Of a stretch of 64,000 bases of DNA, positions 8,247 through 17,887 are shown in pieces. Position numbers and translations under genes: made by a program. The notes beneath the pieces were generated by a model, which was not told the origin of the DNA, did not search any database, and saw only the letters and a program-made list of their open reading frames with translations. Source of the DNA: Emticicia aquatilis. GTDB taxonomy: Bacteria; Bacteroidota; Bacteroidia; Cytophagales; Spirosomataceae. The stretch is taken from assembly GCF_014644295.1 (NCBI RefSeq), contig NZ_BMKK01000006.1, forward strand, positions 310,001 through 374,000, in the 5' to 3' direction. Positions within the stretch are counted from its first letter, which is position 1. Each line of letters opens with the position of its first letter.

Positions 8247-9431
8247 TTGAAAAACCTGATACGTAATTTAATACAAGATAGTCGTTTTGCTCAAATGCAG
8301 CAACTTAGCTTATTGTGCAATCAGGTTTCGTTTGATTTTGTTTCGCAGCAATATTTGTTTCGGATTTTGAGTGAGAAAAAGACACTAAAACGTCTTTTTG
8401 TGCCAGAACATGGCCTTTTTGGTGAACTCCAAGACCAAGAGAAACTTGATGAAACGAACGTTTACGAATCGCTTGACTTGCAAGGTGTTGAGGTTGTTTC
8501 GCTGTATCAGCATAACGAAAAGTCACTCGCACCCGAAGTTGCTCATTTAACCGACTTAGATGCCATAGTAATTGATATTCAAGATGTTGGGTGTCGATAT
8601 TTTACTTTTACGAGTACTATTTTCTATTTGTTTGAAAGTCTCGTTAAGCACAATCTTTCTCCTTATATTTTTGTGTTAAATCGCCCAAATCCTGCTGGCC
8701 GACAAGTAGAAGGCACGCCAATTTCTGCAAAATACGCATCTTTTATTGGTTTGGAAGGATTGCCGCATCGGCACGGTATGAGTATAGCCGAGTTATGCTT
8801 CTATTTTCAAGAAAAACTTAATAGCAAACTCAATATTTGCGTGATTGAAGATTATACTGACACGACCATAAACCCCGTCAGCATTAATCCATCACCTAAT
8901 ATTCCCAATCAAATTACGCCTTTGATTTATGCAGGACAGTGTTTGTTTGAAGGAACAACGCTGAGCGAAGGAAGAGGCACAACTCGACCTTTCGAGATAA
9001 TTGGCTCGCCCGATTTTTCTTGGCAAGAGATTAGCCATGTATGCGATAAAATCAATAAAGATTGGTCAACTAAAGCTGTTTTAAGGCCCTTAAAATTCAT
9101 ACCGACCTTCCATAAGTTTACGGGTGAAGTTTGTACGGGTTTTCAGCTTCATTTACTCAATGACCAAAATTATCATAGTTTACTGCATTCGTTGAGTATT
9201 ATCAGAGAGTTAGCCCAAATAAAAGAAGATTTATGGCGAAAAGGGAAATACGAGTTTGGTTCTGAAAAAACAGCCATCGAACTTTTGGTGGGTGATGATG
9301 ATTTACTCGATTTTTTATATGGAAAGATTTCGTTACAAATCATTCAAGAGAAGTTGCAAGAATCTGAGAGTCAATGGATTGATTTGCGAGACAGAATACA
9401 TCTTGTAAAAAACAAAGCCCTTTCAAGTTGA
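8247..9431 (+). CDS. namZ: NamZ-like exo-beta-N-acetylmuramidase (DUF1343)
   Basis: 394 residues, the usual length for the DUF1343 family. Conserved blocks include FVPEHGLFGE, VSLYQHNEKSLAPE, IDIQDVGCRYFTF, LNRPNPAGRQVEG and GLPHRHGMSIAEL. The founding member from Tannerella removes non-reducing-end N-acetylmuramic acid from peptidoglycan fragments, so a cell-wall recycling role is likely. Only a TTG at 8247 gives the full conserved N-terminus; the first ATG is 48 bases later. No signal peptide is visible, whereas many family members are exported. Its 3' end overlaps a terminator. Confidence 0.85.
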   Translation: MKNLIRNLIQDSRFAQMQQLSLLCNQVSFDFVSQQYLFRILSEKKTLKRLFVPEHGLFGELQDQEKLDETNVYESLDLQGVEVVSLYQHNEKSLAPEVAHLTDLDAIVIDIQDVGCRYFTFTSTIFYLFESLVKHNLSPYIFVLNRPNPAGRQVEGTPISAKYASFIGLEGLPHRHGMSIAELCFYFQEKLNSKLNICVIEDYTDTTINPVSINPSPNIPNQITPLIYAGQCLFEGTTLSEGRGTTRPFEIIGSPDFSWQEISHVCDKINKDWSTKAVLRPLKFIPTFHKFTGEVCTGFQLHLLNDQNYHSLLHSLSIIRELAQIKEDLWRKGKYEFGSEKTAIELLVGDDDLLDFLYGKISLQIIQEKLQESESQWIDLRDRIHLVKNKALSS

Positions 9432-9447
9432 AATTTGAAAGGGCTTT
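9414..9447. terminator. Bidirectional terminator overlapping the namZ stop
   Basis: AAAGCCCTTTCAA (9414-9426) pairs with TTGAAAGGGCTTT (9435-9447), a perfect 13-bp stem flanked by A/T runs. The namZ stop codon (9429-9431) lies in the loop. It can serve both namZ and the convergent desaturase gene. Confidence 0.85.
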
Positions 9448-9471
9448 AATTTTATTGCTCAAAAATACTGT

Positions 9472-10449
9472 TTACGAAATCCAGCTAAATTGGTATTCGA
9501 TGTTTGGTATTTTCGTGCGTTCGGCTACTCTTCTTAATCTGCTTGGCAGAGCCATTAGATAATCACGAGCTTTTTCGCCAGCATCATTCAAATTCTGAAT
9601 ACCCTCAATTTTCCAGTCTTTCAACAACGACTCCATGATTTCGATGTAATCGTAAGTTGTATAAACTCCCAAACGCTGAGCTGCATCCGAAAAATGAGAG
9701 AATGTTTGTCCCATATTGATTCCAGTCTCACGTAAGAAGTGAGCAGGCATCACAATTTTCTTTTTCATCATATCTTCAAAAGCCAACATCATTTCTGATG
9801 GGTCAACTTCAAAGATATGGCTGATAAACGTTTTGTAAGCTTTCGCATGACGCATTTCGTCGGCCGCAATTACACCACAAATTTTTGCTAAAGGTGTGTT
9901 TCCGTACTCTTTTGCCAATTTTGCGGTATTTCGGTGCGAAATATTAGTTGCTAATTCTTGGAAAGAAGTATAAACAAAGTTTCGGTATGGGTCACGACCT
10001 GTACCAATATCAAAGCCATCGGCAATCAGATATTGGGTTGAAGTTTCCATAGCACGCATATTCACACGACCCGATAAATACAAAAATTTATTCAATAAAT
10101 CTCCATGACGGTTTTCTTCGGCAGTCCAAGCACGTACCCATTTAGCCCAGCCATTTGGTTCATCTACTTGGTCAACTCCCACAACATCAATCAACCATGA
10201 CTCGTAAGTTGGAAGTGCCTCTTCGGTAATTGTATCGCCAATCAAAACCGCAATATAATCGTAGGGCAAGTCTTTGGCTGTTTCTCTGAGTTCTTTTACT
10301 TGAATCAAAAAGTCTTCATTTCTTGAATCAGGCAAAAAATCAGTTGGCTGCCAGTTAGTGTCGATAGGTTTCAGAAATTCATCAACAAAATAATCAATCT
10401 TTTGTCCGACAAACTTCATTACCTCTAATCGCAAATTGGATAATTCCAT
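9472..10449 (-). CDS. Acyl-ACP desaturase (ferritin-like di-iron)
   Basis: 325 residues. The two di-iron motifs are EENRH at 111-115 and DEMRH at 197-201, as in plant-type stearoyl-ACP desaturases, soluble enzymes that introduce a cis double bond into ACP-bound acyl chains using oxygen and ferredoxin. The start MELSNLRLEV is preferred; an in-frame extension to 10542 adds 31 residues without similarity and would run almost into the divergent plsC. In context with plsC and fabD it points to unsaturated membrane-lipid synthesis. Double-bond position cannot be inferred. Confidence 0.93.
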   Translation of the reverse strand: MELSNLRLEVMKFVGQKIDYFVDEFLKPIDTNWQPTDFLPDSRNEDFLIQVKELRETAKDLPYDYIAVLIGDTITEEALPTYESWLIDVVGVDQVDEPNGWAKWVRAWTAEENRHGDLLNKFLYLSGRVNMRAMETSTQYLIADGFDIGTGRDPYRNFVYTSFQELATNISHRNTAKLAKEYGNTPLAKICGVIAADEMRHAKAYKTFISHIFEVDPSEMMLAFEDMMKKKIVMPAHFLRETGINMGQTFSHFSDAAQRLGVYTTYDYIEIMESLLKDWKIEGIQNLNDAGEKARDYLMALPSRLRRVAERTKIPNIEYQFSWIS

Positions 10450-10571
10450 ATTAGTATCTGAAATGTAAAGTTTAGTTTCAACAACGGTGCAAGGTACTTC
10501 TAATTTTAGAAAAAAACGCAGATTATTACACTTTTTCTGCAAACTATGTGCTTTTTACGTATTTTTGTGGC

Positions 10572-11309
10572 ATGAAAAAGATTATTGATTACATTCTGAG
10601 TTCGGTTTATTTGGTCTATTTTGGCCTATTATTAGTCGTGTTTCACGTACTTCAAGTGATAGCTTTTACTATTTTTGGCCGAAATGCCCAGCAGAAAGTT
10701 GTCTACGTGTTAAATTTATTGATTACTCTTGGCTGGTATCTGACGGGTACAAGCATGAAGTTTACACAAAAGTTCTCGCTACCAACCGACCGACCAATCG
10801 TTTTCATTGCTAATCACCAAAGCACATTTGATATTCCTGCCATCTATTGGTATCTGCGTAAATACCAACCCATTTTTGTATCGAAAATTGAGTTGGCAAA
10901 AGGAATTCCGAGTATTTCATATAATCTTCATAAAAGTAATGCGGCTCTCATCGACCGTAAAGATGGTAAACAAGCCGTGAGCGAAATCTTGCGATTGAGT
11001 AAATATATTGGCGAAAATAATTATTCGGCCGTAATCTTTCCCGAAGGTACTCGTTCTCGCTCGGGCGTGATGAAACCTTTTGCGGCGGGTGGAATCAATG
11101 CCTTATTGAAAAAAGCACCAAATGCGTTGGTTGTGCCGATTGCCATCAAAGGAAACAATAAATTTGACCCAAACAGTGGACTTTTTCCGTTAGTGTCTTT
11201 CTCAAAACTTTCTTGGACAGTCCTTGAGCCAATCGAGCCAAAAGGTAAAACTGGCGAAGAAATTGCCAATTTATCACAAGAGGCTATTCGTGTAGCTTTG
11301 GAGGCGTAA
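10572..11309 (+). CDS. plsC: 1-acyl-sn-glycerol-3-phosphate acyltransferase
   Basis: 245 residues with an N-terminal membrane segment (about 9-35), acyltransferase motif I NHQSTFD at 81-87 (the catalytic H-x4-D) and motif III FPEGTRS at 156-162. PlsC converts lysophosphatidate into phosphatidate at the inner membrane. The ATG at 10572 is chosen because the upstream alternative at 10548 only adds eight residues. It is divergent from the acyl-ACP desaturase with about 120 bases between the starts, so the two lipid genes may share control. Confidence 0.94.
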   Translation: MKKIIDYILSSVYLVYFGLLLVVFHVLQVIAFTIFGRNAQQKVVYVLNLLITLGWYLTGTSMKFTQKFSLPTDRPIVFIANHQSTFDIPAIYWYLRKYQPIFVSKIELAKGIPSISYNLHKSNAALIDRKDGKQAVSEILRLSKYIGENNYSAVIFPEGTRSRSGVMKPFAAGGINALLKKAPNALVVPIAIKGNNKFDPNSGLFPLVSFSKLSWTVLEPIEPKGKTGEEIANLSQEAIRVALEA

Positions 11310-11320
11310 TTTATATACTT

Positions 11321-11420
11321 CCCCGAATAAATTCGGGGGCTATGGGAACAGCGAATTTTTAATTATTGTGAGTAAAACGATTTAAATCATTTGATAAAAA
11401 TCATTCCTCTGTTCCCATAG
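11321..11420. repeat. Nested inverted repeats downstream of plsC
   Basis: CCCCGAAT-AA-ATTCGGGG (11321-11338) is an 8-bp hairpin directly after plsC. It is followed by CTATGGGAACAG (11340-11351), whose perfect 12-bp complement CTGTTCCCATAG lies at 11409-11420, enclosing 57 AT-rich bases. The first may be the plsC terminator. The second pair resembles the ends of a miniature inverted-repeat element, but no target-site duplication is obvious. Confidence 0.6.
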
Positions 11421-11451
11421 TTGGTGATTTTAATCGCTCTACCTAAAATAA

Positions 11452-11485
11452 AGAAGCCCAACTTGAAAAATCAAGTTGGGCTTCT
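11452..11485. terminator. Strong bidirectional terminator between plsC and fabD
   Basis: AGAAGCCCAACTTGA (11452-11466) and TCAAGTTGGGCTTCT (11471-11485) make a perfect 15-bp stem with an AAAA loop. It lies between convergent plsC and fabD. Confidence 0.88.
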
Positions 11486-11521
11486 CTTTTATGTGATGAA
11501 CAGATTATTCGTTTACAGGAT

Positions 11522-12394
11522 TTAAACGCCTGCTGTTTCGGCTTCTGGAGCGATTTTCTTCACTAAACCTTGCAAAACCTTTCCTGGGCCACACTCTACA
11601 AATTTTGTTGCACCGTCTGCTACCATATTTTGTACAGATTGTGTCCAACGAACAGGTCCAGTAAGTTGTGCAATCAAATTAGCTTTGATAGTTGCTACAT
11701 CCGTTGATGGTTGTGCATTTACGTTTTGATAAATTGGGCAGCTTGGCGTCGAGAAAGTAGTGCTTTCAATCGCTGCGGCCAATTCTTCACGAGCTGGCTC
11801 CATCAATGGCGAGTGGAATGCTCCACCAACTGGCAAAATCAAGGCTCTTTTTGCACCTGCGGCTTTTAATTGTTCGCAAGCTTCGGTTACGGCCTCAACC
11901 GTTCCCGAAATTACAAGTTGGCCAGGGCAATTATAATTAGCAGCTACTACAACTCCATCGATTCCAGCACAAATATCTTCTACTACATTATCGGCTAAGT
12001 TTAAAATTGCCGCCATTGTCGATGGATTTATCTCACACGCACGTTGCATGGCATTTGCACGTTGAGAAACCAATTTCAGACCATCTTCAAATGATAATGC
12101 TCCAGCAGTCACTAAAGCCGAAAACTCGCCTAAAGAATGGCCAGCAACCATATCTGGTTTAAAATCTTCGATAGTTGAAGCCAAAATTACTGAATGTAAG
12201 AATATTGCGGGCTGTGTTACATTGGTTTGTTTGAGTTCTTCGTCGGTTCCTTCAAACATTACTTTTGTAATATCAAAGCCCAAGATTTCGTTGGCTTTTT
12301 CAAACATTTGGCGGGCAGATTCCGAACTTTCGTAAAGGTTTTTACCCATTCCACTAAACTGAGCCCCTTGCCCAGGAAAAACATAAGCTGTCAT
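11522..12394 (-). CDS. fabD: Malonyl-CoA:ACP transacylase FabD
   Basis: 290 residues. FPGQGAQ at 6-12, the nucleophile elbow GHSLGE with Ser87, and GGAFHSPLM containing the catalytic histidine near 198 identify the enzyme that loads malonate onto acyl carrier protein for fatty-acid elongation. The start MTAYVFPGQG is the usual FabD N-terminus; an in-frame extension to 12451 adds 19 unrelated residues. It is downstream of the SPOR lipoprotein gene on the same strand with 79 bases between. Other fatty-acid synthesis genes in the window are fabI and accD. Confidence 0.96.
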   Translation of the reverse strand: MTAYVFPGQGAQFSGMGKNLYESSESARQMFEKANEILGFDITKVMFEGTDEELKQTNVTQPAIFLHSVILASTIEDFKPDMVAGHSLGEFSALVTAGALSFEDGLKLVSQRANAMQRACEINPSTMAAILNLADNVVEDICAGIDGVVVAANYNCPGQLVISGTVEAVTEACEQLKAAGAKRALILPVGGAFHSPLMEPAREELAAAIESTTFSTPSCPIYQNVNAQPSTDVATIKANLIAQLTGPVRWTQSVQNMVADGATKFVECGPGKVLQGLVKKIAPEAETAGV

Positions 12395-12473
12395 ATTTTC
12401 GTTACTGGTTACTGGAAAATTGATTATTGGTTTTGAGTTTTTCCTCCTCATTCCCTAACTCAAAACACAAGAT

Positions 12474-13025
12474 TTATTTTGTTTGCATACTTTTTTTGAT
12501 GTCAATTCTTTCGGGAACCATCATGGCCATTGAATAGCGTTGCTTGATGAAAGAATAATAGCGTTCGGCATCTAATCTTGACGTAAAATCGCCCGCTTTG
12601 AGTTTGTAGGTTGGTTGACTGAATGTAAGATAGGTATTGAGTTCAGGAAAATTTTGGTAAATAAACACTTTCGCTTCATCTACTTCTCGGCGGTCATTAC
12701 CTACATAAACTTGGATTCGATAACCAGATGAATATCGAACGTTTTTGTTTCTGACAGCAATAGAATCAAGAGCAATATCAACTTGAGAGTTCACTTGCTG
12801 TGGTAGTTGAGCGATAGCTCCGCTCGATTTCTCTTTAACAGGTACTTTTTCACTCGGGGCGGTTGCTACTGGTTTGGGGTCATATTTTACCCTAACAGCC
12901 GAAAGGTCTTCTTCATAATTATCAATGCCTACATTGGTGTTTTTAGTCGGTGTTGCCGAGCGGCTACAAGCACCAATAGCTAATGATAGACAAACACAAA
13001 GTACTACTTTTGAAAAAATATTCAT
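12474..13025 (-). CDS. SPOR-domain lipoprotein
   Basis: 183 residues. A lipoprotein signal with lipobox IGAC puts the mature cysteine near residue 20. A disordered linker rich in Lys, Pro and Ser is followed by a C-terminal SPOR domain (about 100-175: GYRIQVYVGNDRREVDEAKVF... YKLKAGDFTSRLDAERYY). SPOR domains bind denuded peptidoglycan glycan strands, often at the division site, so an envelope role in cell division or wall remodelling is plausible. It may be co-transcribed with fabD. Confidence 0.88.
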   Translation of the reverse strand: MNIFSKVVLCVCLSLAIGACSRSATPTKNTNVGIDNYEEDLSAVRVKYDPKPVATAPSEKVPVKEKSSGAIAQLPQQVNSQVDIALDSIAVRNKNVRYSSGYRIQVYVGNDRREVDEAKVFIYQNFPELNTYLTFSQPTYKLKAGDFTSRLDAERYYSFIKQRYSMAMMVPERIDIKKSMQTK

Positions 13026-13505
13026 TGTATATTTTTTAGATTTTGGGCAGAACTCACTTTTATCTTGAAAAGACGGTCAAAATTATGAAATTATTCTTTC
13101 TTAACGATAAAAATCCTAAAAAGATGTTGGTTTCTATGCTTTACTTTGAGGTTTTAAGTACGATATTTTTATTCAAATCCAGATTGCAACCCATTTTTCA
13201 CCAATAGTTTAGCTTTATCTTTTCTTATTTAGGGTATTGAAGATGGCTAATGACCAATAAGTTTCAGAATATCGGTTTAGTTAAATTTTCTTATAGATAC
13301 ATCTGCCTCAATAATTGTATTATTATTAGATTATCACCTTCCTATTTTAGTGAATTTTGTAAAACCAAAGAATGACATTTGTGCTTTTTGGATTATTAAA
13401 AGAACTTTCTATAAGATTCTAATAATAGATGTGTTCGAAAGAACAAATTGTATTTTTTTGTGTTCAAATTTTATACATTACATAAACCAATATAAAAATA
13501 ATACA
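13026..13505. other. 480-base intergenic region, no gene seen
   Basis: AT-rich sequence between the divergent SPOR lipoprotein and peroxiredoxin genes. No frame longer than about 25 codons opens with ATG apart from an in-frame extension of the peroxiredoxin. A TAnnTTTG-like element on the minus strand (13079-13086, read TAATTTTG) could be the SPOR gene promoter, but no upstream TTTG is at the right distance. I see no hairpin or repeat of note. Confidence 0.5.
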
Positions 13506-14138
<633 letters not shown>

Positions 14139-14157
14139 TTAACCAAAGAAAATTATC

Positions 14158-14472
14158 ATGTTAATCGAATTACAAGAAGATAACTTAGCCGATATCATTG
14201 CTCAAAACGAATCGGTAATGGTACAATATTCGGCGGTATGGTGTGGAAATTGCCGTTTGATGAAACCAAAGTTCAAGAGACTTTCGGGCGAAAACAATAA
14301 CACAACTTTTGTGATTGTTGATGCCGAGAAATTTCCTGCTTCAAGAAAACTGGCAGCGGTAAATAACTTACCAACATTTGCGGGTTTCAAAGGTGGAAAA
14401 CTATTGAACCAAGTTCAAACAAATAAAGAAGAACAATTAAAAGCTTTGATTGATGAAATTACCCTTAATTAG
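14158..14472 (+). CDS. Thioredoxin-family protein
   Basis: 104 residues, a single thioredoxin domain with active site WCGNC (Cys29 and Cys32) in place of the classical WCGPC, and the cis-proline segment NLPTFAGFKGG. It sits between a peroxiredoxin and a small DUF6952-like gene whose start overlaps its 3' end by 20 bases, so the three are very probably translated from one message. The altered middle residues (GN in place of GP) shift redox potential in other thioredoxins, but the effect here is unknown. Confidence 0.9.
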   Translation: MLIELQEDNLADIIAQNESVMVQYSAVWCGNCRLMKPKFKRLSGENNNTTFVIVDAEKFPASRKLAAVNNLPTFAGFKGGKLLNQVQTNKEEQLKALIDEITLN

Positions 14473-14701
14473 ACAAATTCAGCGTTCTTGCTCGGTCGAA
14501 GAAATCGAAACGGCTATTTCGGTGTTGGAGAATATCTCGGAAGCTCCTGCTCTGAAATCGGAGGAAATTGATGTGATTGGCGAATTGATTTCAAATCTTT
14601 GTGGTGCAATCGAAGTGCATCAGATGATTGCCGAAGGTATGCCCGAAAAAGATGCCGCCAATACTTTTATGAAAAAGGTCTTAGGTTCGATTGATAGATA
14701 A
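14453..14701 (+). CDS. Small DUF6952-like protein
   Basis: 82 residues from the ATG at 14453, inside the thioredoxin gene's last codons (20-base overlap), which indicates translational coupling. I associate the sequence (MKLPLIRQIQRSC...EEIDVIGELISNLCGAIEVHQMI) with a small acidic family seen after peroxiredoxin-thioredoxin pairs in Bacteroidota, named DUF6952 from memory. It is helical, with two cysteines and no signal peptide. Its function is not known; the conserved company suggests a role with the peroxide-reducing pair. Confidence 0.7.
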   Translation: MKLPLIRQIQRSCSVEEIETAISVLENISEAPALKSEEIDVIGELISNLCGAIEVHQMIAEGMPEKDAANTFMKKVLGSIDR

Positions 14702-14801
14702 GTAGTCCACAGTCAATAGCGGGCGGCGTTCCGCTCGACAGTCCACAGATTATTTAGTTATGAGATGAATTATGTTTAAAATCTCGTAGCTTAAAAATAG
14801 C

Positions 14802-14834
14802 AAACGCCCCGAAAACAAGTATTTCGGGGCGTTT
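14802..14834. terminator. Bidirectional terminator
   Basis: AAACGCCCCGAAA (14802-14814 within the run) pairs with TTTCGGGGCGTTT (14822-14834) around a 7-base loop. It lies between the convergent DUF6952-like and acyl-CoA ligase genes. Confidence 0.85.
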
Positions 14835-14843
14835 TGTTTTTGT

Positions 14844-14864
14844 TGGTTAGCGAAGTCGAAACCA
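14844..14864. repeat. Constant-loop hairpin copy 2
   Basis: TGGTT (14844-14848) and AACCA (14860-14864) flank AGCGAAGTCGA, a shortened form of the GAGCGNAGTCGA loop. The stem is only 5 bp, the weakest of the five copies. It lies 8 bases from the end of the acyl-CoA ligase gene. Confidence 0.6.
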
Positions 14865-14871
14865 TCAATTT

Positions 14872-16581
14872 CTACTTTTTAGCCATTTCTTCTTCTTTTA
14901 GGCTTCTGCGTAAAATCTTACCAACATTTGTCTTTGGCAATTCAGTACGGAATTCTATGTGCTTCGGACATTTATAACCAGTCAGGTTTTCTCGGCAATA
15001 AGCTTGTACTTGCTCGGCAGTTAGGCTTTGGTCTTTCTTCACCACAAAAACCTTTACGGCTTCCGTTGATTTTTCGTCGGCCACGCCAATACATGCCACC
15101 TCCAAAACTCCTGGGCAAGTTGCTACTACATCTTCGATTTCGTTTGGATAAACATTAAAGCCCGAAACCAAAATCATATCTTTCTTTCTATCAACAATCT
15201 TGAAGAAACCATCGGCACTCATGACGCCTACGTCACCCGTTTTGAACCAAGATTTACCTTCGCTATCCACAAATGTAACTTTTGCAGTTTCATCTGGACG
15301 GTTGTAATATCCTGCCATTACTTGTGGGCCATGAGCTACTATTTCCCCAGCTTCGCCGACTTCTGCCCAAGTTTCATCATCTTTCAAGATTCTGATTTCG
15401 GTACTTGGCCACGGAATTCCGATTGTACCAACACGGTTTTCGCCAATGAGTGGGTTTGAAGTAAGTACTGGTGATGTTTCTGACAAACCATAGCCTTCGG
15501 CTGGGAGATTTCCTGTCAATTCTTTCCAACGATTAGCCACAACTCCTTGTAGAGCCATTCCACCCGCCGAAGTAATAATTAATTTACTAAAATCAACTTC
15601 CCCGATTTTAGGGTGATTCAATAAACCATTATATAAAGTATTTACGCCAGTGAATACGTGCGGAGGATATTTTTTCAAATCTTTGATGAAAGCCTCCAAA
15701 TCACGAGGATTGGTGATGAGCAAATTCATCGTACCTGTTTTCAGAGCTGTGAGGGCATTTACTGTAAGAGCATAAATATGATACAGCGGCAAAGCAGCCA
15801 CTATAACAGGTTTTTCATCGGTAATTTTATCAGTCAAAACTCCTTGCCAAACATTATTAGCTTCGAGATTTGACACGATATTTCGGTGCGTTAGCATTGC
15901 ACCTTTCGATACACCCGTTGTTCCGCCTGTATATTGGATAAAAGCTAAATCCGAATTATTCATCGTTGGCTTTGTCCAAGTTTGGTTTGCACCTTTGCTC
16001 ACGGCATCCATGAAAGACTGTGCCGTAGGTAAGTCATATGCAGGAACCATTTTCTTGACACTCTTCACAACAAAATTCACAATTTGTTTCTTAGGAAAGC
16101 CAAGCATATCGCCCAACTCTGTCACAAAAACGTGCTTGATTGACGTATTCCCCAGAATTTTTTCAAGACTCGAAGCAAAGTTTGCCACAATAACAATCGC
16201 TTTTGCTCCCGAATCTTTAAACTGATGCTCCATTTCACGTGGTGTGTAAAGCGGATTTGTGTTCACGACCGTCAGCCCAGCACGCAAAGCACCAAACATC
16301 GCTACTGGATATTGCAGTACGTTTGGCATTTGAATCGCAATACGGTCACCTTTTTGCATCCCGATACTTTGAAGATAAGCTGCAAAATTACGAGAAAGCG
16401 TATCGACCTGTCTGTAAGTAATTTCTTTGCCCATACAAGCGTAGGCCGAGTTTTGGCTAAACTTTTTGAAACCATCTTCCATCAACTCTAAAATGGAAGG
16501 ATAGGCGTCGGGGTTAATTTCGTAGGGAACACCCTTTGGATAATATTTTAGCCAAGGGTAAGTTTCAGTGGTAACAGGCAT
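14872..16581 (-). CDS. Long-chain fatty acid-CoA ligase (FadD-like)
   Basis: 569 residues, full length for the ANL superfamily. The AMP-binding P-loop YTGGTTGVSKG is at 217-227, and the later motifs GYGLSETSP, WFKTGDVG and DRKKDMILVSG are all present, with the catalytic lysine in TNVGKILRR near the C-terminus. It activates fatty acids to acyl-CoA using ATP, feeding beta-oxidation or phospholipid synthesis. No signal peptide or membrane segment. Its partner in beta-oxidation may be the acyl-CoA dehydrogenase at 27.8-29.6 kb. Chain-length preference cannot be predicted with certainty. Confidence 0.92.
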   Translation of the reverse strand: MPVTTETYPWLKYYPKGVPYEINPDAYPSILELMEDGFKKFSQNSAYACMGKEITYRQVDTLSRNFAAYLQSIGMQKGDRIAIQMPNVLQYPVAMFGALRAGLTVVNTNPLYTPREMEHQFKDSGAKAIVIVANFASSLEKILGNTSIKHVFVTELGDMLGFPKKQIVNFVVKSVKKMVPAYDLPTAQSFMDAVSKGANQTWTKPTMNNSDLAFIQYTGGTTGVSKGAMLTHRNIVSNLEANNVWQGVLTDKITDEKPVIVAALPLYHIYALTVNALTALKTGTMNLLITNPRDLEAFIKDLKKYPPHVFTGVNTLYNGLLNHPKIGEVDFSKLIITSAGGMALQGVVANRWKELTGNLPAEGYGLSETSPVLTSNPLIGENRVGTIGIPWPSTEIRILKDDETWAEVGEAGEIVAHGPQVMAGYYNRPDETAKVTFVDSEGKSWFKTGDVGVMSADGFFKIVDRKKDMILVSGFNVYPNEIEDVVATCPGVLEVACIGVADEKSTEAVKVFVVKKDQSLTAEQVQAYCRENLTGYKCPKHIEFRTELPKTNVGKILRRSLKEEEMAKK

Positions 16582-16790
16582 GGTTTTATAGTTTGTTTGT
16601 ATTTTTCGATGTAAAAATAAGACGATTTATTGATTAGCGTAGAGTCAAAAGCAAAAAAATGTCTGATTATCAGAATATTTAACGTGTTTCTAATATTAGA
16701 AGAGCTTTTTGGCTTAATTTTGCCAACCGTTTTGTGAAAATTCGCAAACAGAAAGATTTTTATAGTCAATAAGTTAATTGTAGAAATTCC

Positions 16791-17801
16791 TTGAATACTT
16801 TTCCAAACGAAAATTCGGATATAAAAGTCAGTGTAATAGTTTTGACTTATAATCACGAAAAATTTATTCGCAAAACCCTCGATTCGATACTTTCGCAACA
16901 AATCAACTTTAAATTTGAGGTAATTGTTGGCGATGATGCCTCGCCCGATTCGACCGCCGACATTATTAGAGAATACTACGCCAAATATCCTGACATTATT
17001 GTACCGATGCTTCACGAGAAAAATCTCGGTGGTTTTGGCAAAAACAATACACTGGCTGCACTGGCAATAGCCAAAGGAAAATATATTGCCCCGATGGATG
17101 GTGATGATTATTGGACTTCCGACCAAAAACTTCAAAAATTGGCCGATTTCTTAGACCAAAACCCTGATTTTGTGGCGTGTTTTCATAATGCCGAAATTAT
17201 TTTTGATGATGATTCTCACCCGAATCAGTTCGTAAATGCTCCCGACCAAAAAGAAATCGTTACGGTCGAAGATTTTATTGGCGAAGAAGAAGTTTGGTTT
17301 ATTGCTACTTCGGCGATTTTATTCCGCAATGGTGTGATTACGCATTACCCGCAATGGTTTCATGAATCAAAAAGTGGTGATATTCCTCGTTATATTTTGT
17401 TGGGAAAAGGTGGCACAAAGTTTAAATACATCAACGAAACGATGTCGGTTTACCGAAAAAATCGCAATAGCGGCATGAGTTTTACGGATGGTTATAAAGA
17501 TGTTGAGTTCTTGCAAAACCGTATAGGAATGTACCGAGGAATCGACCAAGAATTAGACTATAAATTTCACGAAACACTCAATAAAAATATTGCTCGCTAC
17601 TACCGAATGATGCTTGATAGTAAGCAATTTGTGGGAAAATATTTTAAGCAAATGCCAACGGCAATTACTTATTTGAGATTGGCCAAACCAAGCAGTGAGA
17701 TACAACGAGAGATTATCAGAGAATATATTTTCCCGAAATGGCTAAGTAACCTTTATAGTTTTTTTGCACTTTTACCTCATCGCATTAAGAAAAGTTTGTA
17801 G
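16791..17801 (+). CDS. Family-2 glycosyltransferase
   Basis: 336 residues, GT-A fold. The N-terminus VSVIVLTYNHEKFIRKTLDSIL is the classic GT2 nucleotide-binding start, and MDGDDYW holds the metal-binding DxD. Only TTG at 16791 gives the complete N-terminus; the first ATG would remove the catalytic start. It is first in a run of glycan genes extending to 23 kb. The next gene is a diverged paralogue (shared PMDGDDYW/CEGDDYW, WFIAT, YINE(T/S)M and VYRK blocks). Donor sugar and acceptor are unknown. Confidence 0.9.
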   Translation: MNTFPNENSDIKVSVIVLTYNHEKFIRKTLDSILSQQINFKFEVIVGDDASPDSTADIIREYYAKYPDIIVPMLHEKNLGGFGKNNTLAALAIAKGKYIAPMDGDDYWTSDQKLQKLADFLDQNPDFVACFHNAEIIFDDDSHPNQFVNAPDQKEIVTVEDFIGEEEVWFIATSAILFRNGVITHYPQWFHESKSGDIPRYILLGKGGTKFKYINETMSVYRKNRNSGMSFTDGYKDVEFLQNRIGMYRGIDQELDYKFHETLNKNIARYYRMMLDSKQFVGKYFKQMPTAITYLRLAKPSSEIQREIIREYIFPKWLSNLYSFFALLPHRIKKSL

Positions 17802-17887
17802 TGTCGTATTTGTTGCAAATTGTTTTTTTATGACAAATCTGTAACAAAAATAACAACCTGAAACAATTCTATAACATTTAAAATACT

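Noticed and set aside
16548-17135. 195-codon minus-strand frame across the ligase start and the first glycosyltransferase
   Set aside because: It overlaps two supported genes and encodes an Ile/Phe/Asn-rich sequence with no domain.
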